Below are positions 27,606 to 35,206 of a stretch of DNA of 64,000 nucleotides, piece by piece (the stretch's first letter is position 1; every line of letters begins with the position of its first letter). Source of the stretch: Paenibacillus sedimenti (GTDB lineage Bacteria; Bacillota; Bacilli; Paenibacillales; NBRC-103111). The stretch covers positions 1 to 64,000 of the forward strand of contig NZ_JACVVD010000020.1 of assembly GCF_014534655.1 (NCBI RefSeq). The letters are read 5' to 3'. The position numbers and the translations under genes are program-made. The notes under the pieces are model-generated. The model saw nothing but the letters and a program-made list of their open reading frames with translations, had not been told where the DNA came from and did not search any database.

Positions 27606-27753
27606 TATTATTCGCACCCTTTCTTTCATTTGAAATGTTGTAAATATCTGGAGATGAATGCGGATTTGGAGGGTCTGGGCATTACTGTTGATAGATTGAA
27701 CCTACTTTATCGAGGAATGAATCGAATGCTATATTCACGGTTAATAGATACTG

Positions 27754-27801
27754 AAAAGACGACTCTCGTCCCCAAAAACTGGGAATGAAGGTCGTCTTTT
27801 T
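27754..27801. terminator. Bidirectional terminator
   Basis: AAAAGACGAC (27754-27763) pairs with GTCGTCTTTT (27791-27800), with an inner CCC/GGG pair. It serves the chemoreceptor gene on the minus strand. Confidence 0.8.
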
Positions 27802-27850
27802 ATCTCTTGCCTCTTAGCTTGCTCCGAAAAACTACAAGTTATCTGGTATT

Positions 27851-29533
27851 TTATTCCAGAATGAAAGTGGCAGCTGAATGCTGTAAGGAATCCGCCATTT
27901 CCTTTAGCGACCTTGAAGATGAAGCCATATGTTCCATGGTAGTCATCATTTCCTCGCTGGAAGCCATGACTTCGCTCGTGCGATCGGCAGAATGTTTGGC
28001 GTAATCGGCCAAGGTGATCAAGGATGCACTCACCTGCTGGGAACCGGCAGACATCTCCTGGATGGAAGCGGCTATTTCCTCCATCCGGGATGCGACTTGC
28101 CGGTTGGAATGAACGATTTCTTGAAACATTTCCGCTCCCAGTTCCATGCTGGTTTTGCCTTGATGGACTTCTGACAAACTCAAATGCGAATGGTGCACTG
28201 ACTGAGCGATCTGTTGTTGGATTCCGCTAACCGAACCCAGGATGGTTGAGGTAAGCTCTTCGGCATGCACAGCGAGTTTCCTGATTTCACCGGCAACCAC
28301 GGAAAACCCTCTTCCATGCTCCTGTGCACGGGCAGCTTCGATGGATGCATTCAAGGCCAAAAGATTCGTTTGTGTCGCAATCTCTTTAATGCGATTTCCC
28401 ATATCCTCAATAATCTGCGACTGACCGCTTAAATGCTCCATTACAGATGCAGTTTGAAGTACCGACGTTTCAATTTCCCGCATTTGTTTCAGTGTTTGCA
28501 GAATATGTTGCATACCTTCAGAAGCTTTTTGGGATGCGCTTGAAGACATCTCCAAAGCCTCGGAAGCAGATTCTGCAATTTGTTGGATGCCGTGCGACAT
28601 CTCTTCCATCGCTTTACTGCTTTCTTCGGTTTGCATTCCTTGATGGAAAGAGTCTTTGACGATTTGTTCCATGGCAGCGTCAATTTGTTTGGAGGATTGC
28701 GAAGATGCGTTCGCTGCGGAAGACAGATCCGCAGAAGTTTGTCCGATCTCTTGTGAAGCAGAGCGAATTTGCCGAATGATCGGGCGCAAATGCGAGAGCG
28801 TCTCATTCATAGAGAGTATTAACGCTCCGATTTCATCTTTCAGCTTGCTTTGGAGCGTGACCGGACGGAAGTCTCCTTGGGCAATGTCCTTCATTCTTCC
28901 GGAAACCGCTATGATCGGACGCACGATATACCCGGTCAACAGGTAAGCAAGTAAGGAGCCAAGCAAAAATACGGAGAAGGATACAAACAGGATCAATGCT
29001 TTTACTTGATCGGCGTTCCGAGCGACATCGGTTCCTTGAGCTTTCATGTCCGTTTCCCTATTCGCCGCAAGGGACTCAAAATCATCCAGCAATTGGCGTG
29101 CCTGCGGTTCCAATTGTTGCTGCATAACGGTCATGGCCTGAGTTTTATTTCCTGATTCGACAAGTGGGAATATCCGGTTCTGGAATTCAGTATTCAAATT
29201 TTGATGTGTATTTATAAGTGGTAAGACCGCATCCGTACTGTCGGATTGAAGCAGTATTTGATCAATCTGAGCGCTTTGTTCCGTATAGGTTTGGAATTTT
29301 GTCTTATAATCCGCATCTCCGTATAAGACGAAGCCTCGGGCCAAAGCAAGCTGCTGTGCAACCACAAAACGAAGCTGTTCGCCTGCAATCAATAAAGGAA
29401 GATCAGTTTTAACCGAATTGTTGATATGCCGATTGACCTTGTCCATATTGGAGTAGGTCAACGCGGCAAGAATTAGCAGCAGTAGCAGAATCGAGCCAAA
29501 GGATAGCAGCAGTTTTATACGTATGGTTCTCAT
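27851..29533 (-). CDS. Methyl-accepting chemotaxis protein
   Basis: 560 residues: helix 1 (LLLSFGSILLLLLILAALTY), a four-helix-bundle sensor (residues about 30-185), helix 2 (ALILFVSFSVFLLGSLLAYL), HAMP, then a long cytoplasmic coiled coil with the MCP signalling tip (EIATQTNLLALNASIEAARA). It couples to CheA/CheW and steers motility; the ligand is unknown. GGAGG precedes the ATG. Confidence 0.94.
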   Translation of the reverse strand: MRTIRIKLLLSFGSILLLLLILAALTYSNMDKVNRHINNSVKTDLPLLIAGEQLRFVVAQQLALARGFVLYGDADYKTKFQTYTEQSAQIDQILLQSDSTDAVLPLINTHQNLNTEFQNRIFPLVESGNKTQAMTVMQQQLEPQARQLLDDFESLAANRETDMKAQGTDVARNADQVKALILFVSFSVFLLGSLLAYLLTGYIVRPIIAVSGRMKDIAQGDFRPVTLQSKLKDEIGALILSMNETLSHLRPIIRQIRSASQEIGQTSADLSSAANASSQSSKQIDAAMEQIVKDSFHQGMQTEESSKAMEEMSHGIQQIAESASEALEMSSSASQKASEGMQHILQTLKQMREIETSVLQTASVMEHLSGQSQIIEDMGNRIKEIATQTNLLALNASIEAARAQEHGRGFSVVAGEIRKLAVHAEELTSTILGSVSGIQQQIAQSVHHSHLSLSEVHQGKTSMELGAEMFQEIVHSNRQVASRMEEIAASIQEMSAGSQQVSASLITLADYAKHSADRTSEVMASSEEMMTTMEHMASSSRSLKEMADSLQHSAATFILE

Positions 29534-29600
29534 GAACAGACCTCCATCGATCTTATTTGCGTATTGAACGGAGCATACCAGATCATCAATTGAAATGATG

Positions 29601-29786
29601 TCAGGAGGGAGGGGGATTTCCTTTTAATTTTTCGTACAGCATATGAAGCCGGTCCAATTTCATGCTTAATCGATAGACCTTGGGGCTAAGGAAAGATTGC
29701 GAATTTTCTACCGCCTTAACCATTTTTATTCGGTTCTTTTCAATTAAATGGGACAATTCATTGATTTGTTTTTCATCGTTTTTCAT
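29601..29786 (-). CDS. Spo0E-like aspartyl-phosphate phosphatase
   Basis: 61 residues, a helix-turn-helix pair ending in the family motif SMKLDRLHMLYEKL (S-x-x-L-D-x-L-x-x-x-Y). Spo0E proteins dephosphorylate Spo0A-P and delay sporulation. The ATG at 29786 is preferred over the TTG at 29789 by spacing from AGGAGG. It overlaps the 3' end of the GGDEF-EAL gene (stop at 29773), so the two are co-transcribed. This links c-di-GMP turnover and Spo0A phosphorylation in one transcript. Confidence 0.88.
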   Translation of the reverse strand: MKNDEKQINELSHLIEKNRIKMVKAVENSQSFLSPKVYRLSMKLDRLHMLYEKLKGNPPPS

Positions 29787-31464
29787 CAAGTAGACCTCCT
29801 GTCTCCAGGTTTCGATTCAGTGCCATATTTTTGCGCAGCCACTCACTCGATTCAGCGGCAGATAGGGGAGGGGCCTGATAGTAGCCTTGGAAGAAATCGC
29901 AGGACAAACCGAGGTAAAAAGAATATTGCATCTCTGTCTCCACCCCTTCGGCGATGACCTCAAGATCCAACAGGTGTGCCAGTGAAAGAACCGATTCAAG
30001 GATGAAGGCATTTTTATAGTTTGATTGGATAGATTGGGTGAAAGACTTATCGATTTTAATGGCATCAACAGCATATTTCACAAGGCAACCGAGCGAGGAG
30101 AAGCCGGTGCCGAAATCGTCAAGGGACAATCTTACGCCAAGTGATTTTATTTCATCAAGCTTCCGGAGGCAGCTTTCCTCATGAAGCATAGAGATGCTCT
30201 CCGTTATTTCCAATTCCAGTGAGGAGGGAGCGAGACCACATTTCTCCAGCGCTTCCCTCACTTGCGAGACAAAAGCTGGATCTAGAAATTGTATCACGGA
30301 GACGTTGACGGAAATTCGAATGTTTGAGCCATAGAAGGTTTGCCAATCCTTACATTGCCGGCACGCTTCGTTCAACACCCACTTCCCGAGCCTGATAATG
30401 AGTCCGGTCCGTTCAGCAGTCGGAATAAAAGAAGACGGCAGGATAAATCCCTCTTCCGGATCATGCCAACGAAGCAGGGCTTCGAACCCGATCACTTTTT
30501 TCGTTGCCATTTCCGCTTGAGGCTGGTAATAAAGTACGAATTGATTTTTTTCGAATGCTTGGCGCATTCTCTGTTCGAGAAACTTGGAGTCCAACAGCTC
30601 GCTTCTCATTCCCTCCTGGTAAAAACGGAAGCCGTTTTTATCATTGTGCTTGGCTGAATACATAGCCAGATCGGATTTTTGGAAGAGCTCCTTCACGTCG
30701 CTTCCATCTTTCGGAAACATGGAGATGCCGATGCTGCAGCTGACTGTCATTATAACCCCGTCCAGTTCTATTGGAAGCGATATTCGATTTAGGATACGGC
30801 TCGCTTCAAGCTCGGCAGTTTCCATGTCCGCAACCGTCAGAACGACGGCGAATTCGTCTCCTCCCAATCTGGCCGTTATATGTTCAACATGGATGCTTTC
30901 TTCCAACCTTTGCGCAACGTTCCGGAGAACGCTGTCGCCCGTATCGTGCCCGTAGGTGTCATTGATCAATTTGAAATCGTCGATATCAAGAAACAGCAGG
31001 GCAAATGTTATGTTCTTGCGCTCCGTCTGCTTCACATACCTGTCTATTTGTTGATAGAGGAACAAGCGGCTATATAGTCCTGTTAACGTATCTTCGTAGG
31101 CCAGACGTTCCGCATACTTCCGTTTCTCATGCAGTTTCTCGGAAAGAACACTGGTTCCGATTGCAAATCCGAAGGTTGCTATCGATAGTCCCGAGGCCTC
31201 GATTACCCGAGAGTATTGAAGATAATCGCGTAGAAATTCTTCACACAGCCACAAAGAATTTAACGTAAGAGTAAGGAGCGATATAGAGAAGCCCCCCATC
31301 AGTCCGAACTGGTAGGAGAAGAAAAAACAAGGGATCAGAGTGATCGTCCAAGCCAGCTGTTTTTCCGGCCACGGCACAAAAATTTCAGTAGGAATGAGCA
31401 ATATGTAACAAACAAGTGTGATGATCCAAACATACCCGGGAACCGATTTCATGTAGTTGACCAT
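29773..31464 (-). CDS. Membrane GGDEF-EAL protein (c-di-GMP synthesis/breakdown)
   Basis: 563 residues: about four membrane helices in the first 115 residues, a GGDEF domain (RLGGDEFAVV, apparently intact active site) and an EAL domain (GFEALLRW, ESISMLHEE, LDDFGTGFSS, AEGVET), with the residues usually needed for phosphodiesterase activity. Either activity may dominate in vivo. Ribosome site AGGAGGG. A one-mismatch Spo0A box (TGTCGTA on the minus strand, near 31530) lies upstream. Confidence 0.93.
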   Translation of the reverse strand: MVNYMKSVPGYVWIITLVCYILLIPTEIFVPWPEKQLAWTITLIPCFFFSYQFGLMGGFSISLLTLTLNSLWLCEEFLRDYLQYSRVIEASGLSIATFGFAIGTSVLSEKLHEKRKYAERLAYEDTLTGLYSRLFLYQQIDRYVKQTERKNITFALLFLDIDDFKLINDTYGHDTGDSVLRNVAQRLEESIHVEHITARLGGDEFAVVLTVADMETAELEASRILNRISLPIELDGVIMTVSCSIGISMFPKDGSDVKELFQKSDLAMYSAKHNDKNGFRFYQEGMRSELLDSKFLEQRMRQAFEKNQFVLYYQPQAEMATKKVIGFEALLRWHDPEEGFILPSSFIPTAERTGLIIRLGKWVLNEACRQCKDWQTFYGSNIRISVNVSVIQFLDPAFVSQVREALEKCGLAPSSLELEITESISMLHEESCLRKLDEIKSLGVRLSLDDFGTGFSSLGCLVKYAVDAIKIDKSFTQSIQSNYKNAFILESVLSLAHLLDLEVIAEGVETEMQYSFYLGLSCDFFQGYYQAPPLSAAESSEWLRKNMALNRNLETGGLLDEKR

Positions 31465-31674
31465 CGTTTATCGCCCTCCTGTTTTTTTTGATTGCATAGA
31501 AATTCATTTGAAAACAAGTTCATTTTATACGACAAAAGATCACACAAACAGTCATAAAACGTCATTTTATTTAATCGTGACATTTTGTCATCTCATTTTT
31601 GACACCCCCGGCAAAACAAAGCTGGTATGATGGACATAAAACAATCTATTTTATAACTAGAGAGGATTTCGATC

Positions 31675-32026
31675 ATGCACGATCTGTTGAAACGATGGCA
31701 GTGGAACGATTGGTTCTTTTTTGCAGTGCGGATTTGTTGGTGCACGATCATATTGGTTTTGTTGTGGAAAGTGTAGGATATGTGGAGCTTCCCGTTCTGG
31801 ATCAGGCTGGGCGTTGCCCTTATTGTCACTTTGGTTCCATTTTACGTCGGACCAATTTTCTTTCGGTTTAACCAAACGAGAGATGGAAATTTTACAGTAT
31901 CTCGATTCCGGTTTGCGTTATAAATCGTTAGCGGCCAAGCTGTTTATGTCAGAAGGAACGGTTAGCAATTACATCTCCGCCATTACAAGAAAGGAATGCC
32001 TTGAACACCGGATTGAGCTTTCTTAG
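31675..32026 (+). pseudogene. Deleted paralogue of the fused kinase-regulator gene
   Basis: MHDLLKRWQWNDWFFFAVRI followed by CWCTIILVLLWKV-stop matches the first 30 or so residues of the protein at 35207 (RWEWYDWFMIALRICWC). The match continues after a TAG codon as MWSFPFWIRLGVALIV. It then jumps, with a frame change, straight to the LuxR-type HTH: FGLTKREMEILQYLDSG, LRYKSLAAKLFMSEGTV. Everything between (remaining helices, kinase, ATPase, receiver; about 490 codons) is deleted. The upstream ribosome site is kept. Confidence 0.85.
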
Positions 32027-32063
32027 TCAATTCGGTGTTTCTTTTATGGTTTCACCCACTGAA

Positions 32064-32097
32064 TGTCATATTATGGTTCATGACATGACGTGACTAC
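32064..32097 (+). promoter_or_regulatory. Upstream motif shared with the fused kinase-regulator gene
   Basis: TGTCATAT (32064-32071) and GACGTGACTAC (32087-32097) recur before the gene at 35207 (35141-35148 and 35154-35164) with a shorter gap. Two copies ahead of related signalling genes suggest a common regulator or a duplicated promoter. Confidence 0.4.
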
Positions 32098-32128
32098 CCG
32101 TTGTGACAAAGTTTTTATTAGTATATGA

Positions 32129-32155
32129 TTCGACAAAACACTTTATAATTCGACA
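32129..32155 (+). promoter_or_regulatory. Two Spo0A boxes flanking a -10 element
   Basis: TTCGACA occurs at 32129-32135 and 32149-32155, each the exact complement of the Spo0A box TGTCGAA, 20 bp apart (two helical turns). A TATAAT (32144-32149) lies between and touches the second box, so Spo0A-P would be expected to block initiation for the GGDEF-EAL gene at 32175. The box consensus is established; repression here is inferred. Confidence 0.65.
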
Positions 32156-32174
32156 AAAAACAAGGGGGATTCCG

Positions 32175-33743
32175 ATGGAAGCATATCCAAAACAGACAAC
32201 ACGTTTGTTTAAGTTCCTTATTATTCTTTTGCTGCTGGTGGTCCTTATCGAATCGGAAGGTCAATTAGCTTCGGTTGTGATGAATATCGAACACGGGACA
32301 TGGCACATCTTGTTGAAAATGGTTCTTGTGTTATCCGCTTGCTCTCTCGTATATATTCTTTTCAGGAAGTTCAAGCAGCTTGAAACGGCCGAACGGGAAA
32401 TCAGGCAAATCGCCTATTATGATCTACTGACCGGATTGCCTAACAGACGCTATTTCATGGATAGCTTCACCATGAAGCTGAACAACTTGCAGCAAACCAA
32501 TGGTTCGCTCATGGCGGTTATGTTTATTGATTTGGATCAATTCAAATGGGTCAACGATTCGATGGGACACGAAGCCGGCGACCTGCTGCTCGTGGAAGTC
32601 GTCAACCGGATGAAACGCTGTGTGAGGCATAAAGATTTTCTCGCCCGCTTGGGAGGTGATGAATTTGTGCTTTGGCTGCCGGATTTGGAAATTGCCGAAG
32701 ATGCGCAATATGTTGCTAAAATGATCGTCGAAACGTTGAACATGCCCGTTTATTTACAGGACCGCGAAGTCCGCATTACGCCGAGCATCGGGATTTGCAT
32801 GTATCCTGAGCATGGAAGCGATATCAATGTGTTGATGAAAAACGCGGACATGGCTATGTACCATGCAAAAGTTAATGGAGGTAACAGTTATCAGATATAC
32901 AGACCTGCAATGGAAAAACGTGTCAACAATTACTTTCAAATTGTGTCGGAGTTTCACAAGTCGCTCTTCCGCAAAGAGTTCGAGCTCTATTATCAGCCGC
33001 GTATCGATTTCAAGACAGGACGGCTTGAAAGCGTGGAAGCGCTTATCCGGTGGAACCATCCGGAGCGCGGGCTCATTATGCCGATGGAGTTTATCAGTAT
33101 AGCGGAAGAAAGCAATTTTATCCTTCCGCTCGGTGAATGGATTCTTAAAGAAGCGTGCAGACAGAACAAAATGTGGCAAGATCGGGGGTTTCCGGCGGTC
33201 CGGGTCGCTGTGAACGTATCCGTAAAGCAGCTGCAACAACCGGATTTCGCCCGCAAGCTGAGAGATATTATGGAAGAGACGGGAATGGATCCGGAGCGGC
33301 TTGAAATAGAAATGACGGAAAGTACTCTGATGACCGACACGAACCAAATGCTTATCACGTTTGAAGAGTTGAAAAAAATCGGCGTTTACCTTTCTATTGA
33401 CGATTTCGGCACCGGCTATTCCTCGTTAAGTTACTTGAAGCGTCTCGCTGTCCACGCTCTGAAGATAGACCGGTCGTTTATCCGGGATTTGCCGGAAGAC
33501 GAAGATAGCGTGACCATTACGGAGATGATCATCGGTCTTGCCCACAACCTCCGTTTGGAAGTGATCGCTGAAGGCGTGGAAACGGTGCAGCAGCACAATT
33601 TTTTGCTGGAGAGAGGCTGTAAGAAGGCTCAGGGTTATTTGTACAGCAAGCCACTTACGGAGTCCCAATTAGCAGAGATGCTCGGAACGAGCGGTCTCCA
33701 CTTTGGTCCGGTGATTGAAACTGAGGATGTCTATGTAGGCTAA
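32175..33743 (+). CDS. Membrane GGDEF-EAL protein under probable Spo0A control
   Basis: The ATG at 32175 follows AAGGGGGA and gives 522 residues; the longer frame from 32103 overlaps the promoter. Two N-terminal membrane helices (FLIILLLLVVLIE, ILLKMVLVLSACSLVYILF), GGDEF (RLGGDEFVLW) and EAL (SVEALIRWNHPE, EMTESTLM, IDDFGTGYSSLSYL, AEGVET). Both active sites look intact. It differs in membrane topology from the protein at 29773 and lies on the opposite strand, so it is not a simple recent duplicate. Confidence 0.93.
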   Translation: MEAYPKQTTRLFKFLIILLLLVVLIESEGQLASVVMNIEHGTWHILLKMVLVLSACSLVYILFRKFKQLETAEREIRQIAYYDLLTGLPNRRYFMDSFTMKLNNLQQTNGSLMAVMFIDLDQFKWVNDSMGHEAGDLLLVEVVNRMKRCVRHKDFLARLGGDEFVLWLPDLEIAEDAQYVAKMIVETLNMPVYLQDREVRITPSIGICMYPEHGSDINVLMKNADMAMYHAKVNGGNSYQIYRPAMEKRVNNYFQIVSEFHKSLFRKEFELYYQPRIDFKTGRLESVEALIRWNHPERGLIMPMEFISIAEESNFILPLGEWILKEACRQNKMWQDRGFPAVRVAVNVSVKQLQQPDFARKLRDIMEETGMDPERLEIEMTESTLMTDTNQMLITFEELKKIGVYLSIDDFGTGYSSLSYLKRLAVHALKIDRSFIRDLPEDEDSVTITEMIIGLAHNLRLEVIAEGVETVQQHNFLLERGCKKAQGYLYSKPLTESQLAEMLGTSGLHFGPVIETEDVYVG

Positions 33744-33798
33744 TGGCTCGAATGCTGATCGGCATCGTTATATGCGGCTATGATCCGCCACTTCATCC

Positions 33799-33906
33799 GT
33801 ACATCGCCAATATCACCTGCTCACGGCCGTGTTAACGGAGGAATTAAATGAGCAACCAAGTCCTTATATCAACAAGTGGTATCATAAATTAGAAGAAAGG
33901 AAATAA
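33799..33906 (+). pseudogene. Unidentified 3' gene remnant
   Basis: An open frame without start, HRQYHLLTAVLTEELNEQPS followed by PYINKWYHKLEERK-stop, looks like real protein rather than noise and ends inside the hairpin that follows. Family not recognised. Confidence 0.3.
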
Positions 33907-33935
33907 GGAATGAACTTTTTGGTTCATTCCTTATT
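33902..33935. terminator. Perfect 14-bp stem hairpin
   Basis: AATAAGGAATGAAC, a 6-base loop, then the exact complement. The minus-strand exit side is pyrimidine-rich (TCCTTTCTTCT), so it may end transcription in that direction. Confidence 0.6.
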
Positions 33936-34075
33936 GTGGGATCTGAAAGGTTACGGTAATGCCCTGATACGGTATGCATTCAATTTGCAATCCTTTGCCG
34001 TAAAGCCCATGCGTATGTCTGACGGATTTGCAAACGATCGCTTCAATTTCTCCTCATTTATTCCTACCTCCATGT
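33931..34075 (-). pseudogene. Unidentified C-terminal fragment on minus strand
   Basis: Without a start codon, the minus frame reads GEIEAIVCKSVRHTHGLYGK then GLQIECIPYQGITVTFQIPQ-stop. The stop lies in the arm of the hairpin at 33902-33935, as expected for a gene end followed by its terminator. The 5' part is gone. I cannot name the family. The plus-strand frame 33910-34158 is its shadow. Confidence 0.4.
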
Positions 34076-34190
34076 CACGTATCGTAACTTCAAACGACCC
34101 CACAGTACTCGTATACCCGGAAATGAGTAAGAAGGGCGTCCGCCAACAGCGGGGGTGATTCATTGATCCATACCCCGGCGGTCGCAGGCA

Positions 34191-35021
34191 TTATTGGGTG
34201 ACGACCGTTCTGCCGTTGAGCGGCTGGACAGGTCGATGATTGTCGGAGAAAATAGCGCCGAACGCCTGGATCTGCTTCTCGGATAGTTCAATCGGTTCCT
34301 CCAGCACGGTCCAGTCCACCCCTTCCGAGCAAGGAGGCGTCGTCAACGAGCCTTTATATCGGAATGCTTTTTTATCTTGTGGCAGCAGTGCGTTCAAATC
34401 AATGACTTGATCCAGCTTGAGATCTTCCTTGGTTTCTTCCTTCGGAAGCTTCGAGAACATTTCCGCCAGTTGTTTGTTTTCACTGCCTGATTTGATTAGA
34501 ACGCCGAGCACGGCAAGCTTGCCTTCACTATTCTTGTGTACAAGATGCATCTCCATATCGAAAGTTTTATCGTTGATCTGGTTTTCGCTAGGTTTATGGA
34601 AATGCAGTTGAACGAGCGTGTAAACTTTGCCATCAAGGGTTATGGTATTGCTGCCGGATGCGTCATTCGCTTGAATGGTATGCCCGTTGTTCATCAGGGT
34701 GAAGGCGGTCGGTTTATAATTGGTCTCGAATTTGCCTAATTCTTTGTCCACTTTTAATTGAGAAAGCTCAATATCGATAGGGGACTGCTCGGTTCCATTC
34801 GCGCATGCGGCATATTGCGGATCCAGAGTCGTCCATTTGGCAGGGCCCGTATCACCCGAGTAAGACCAGTGAGCGGGCTTCGTTGCAGTTACATTGGCAC
34901 TGGCACTGGAGCTGGCACTGGAGCTGGCGCTGGGTATTGCGCTATTCTGAGCAGCGCACGCCGCCAGCGGCAGAGTAAGTACAACAGCCATCATTCCACG
35001 AATTACTGTGTTTCTGTTCAT
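34191..35021 (-). CDS. Secreted lipoprotein alpha-carbonic anhydrase
   Basis: The ATG at 35021 has GAGGAG at proper spacing; longer in-frame starts do not. 276 residues: lipoprotein signal (lipobox L-A-A-C, Cys22), a low-complexity Ser/Ala linker, then an alpha-type carbonic anhydrase: HWSYSGDTGPAKW, QSPIDI, zinc ligands in LHFHKPSE and MEMHLVHK, and the substrate pocket SLTTPPCSEGVDW. It hydrates CO2 outside the membrane. It is divergent from the fused kinase-regulator at 35207, possibly its target. Confidence 0.94.
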   Translation of the reverse strand: MNRNTVIRGMMAVVLTLPLAACAAQNSAIPSASSSASSSASANVTATKPAHWSYSGDTGPAKWTTLDPQYAACANGTEQSPIDIELSQLKVDKELGKFETNYKPTAFTLMNNGHTIQANDASGSNTITLDGKVYTLVQLHFHKPSENQINDKTFDMEMHLVHKNSEGKLAVLGVLIKSGSENKQLAEMFSKLPKEETKEDLKLDQVIDLNALLPQDKKAFRYKGSLTTPPCSEGVDWTVLEEPIELSEKQIQAFGAIFSDNHRPVQPLNGRTVVTQ

Positions 35022-35140
35022 TGACATTCTCCTCGTTTCTTCGTTTAAGTTCATCTTGGATGATTCCACACCACATTATTTAACAAAAACGAGGATCATA
35101 TCGTCCAGTTATAAAACGTCACTTCTTCCCTATGATAGAT

Positions 35141-35174
35141 TGTCATATGATTCGACGTGACTACGCGATATAAT
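35141..35174 (+). promoter_or_regulatory. Candidate promoter/operator of the fused kinase-regulator
   Basis: TGTCATAT, then TTCGACG (one mismatch from a Spo0A box), then GACGTGACTAC, and a TATAAT at 35169-35174. The shared blocks also occur at 32064-32097. Confidence 0.4.
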
Positions 35175-35206
35175 GGAATGTAATAAAACAACTTGGAGGT
35201 ATCGTC

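Noticed and set aside
33910..34158. 82-codon plus frame after the GGDEF-EAL gene
   Set aside because: The opposite strand reads as a protein C-terminus ending at a hairpin, so this is more likely its shadow.
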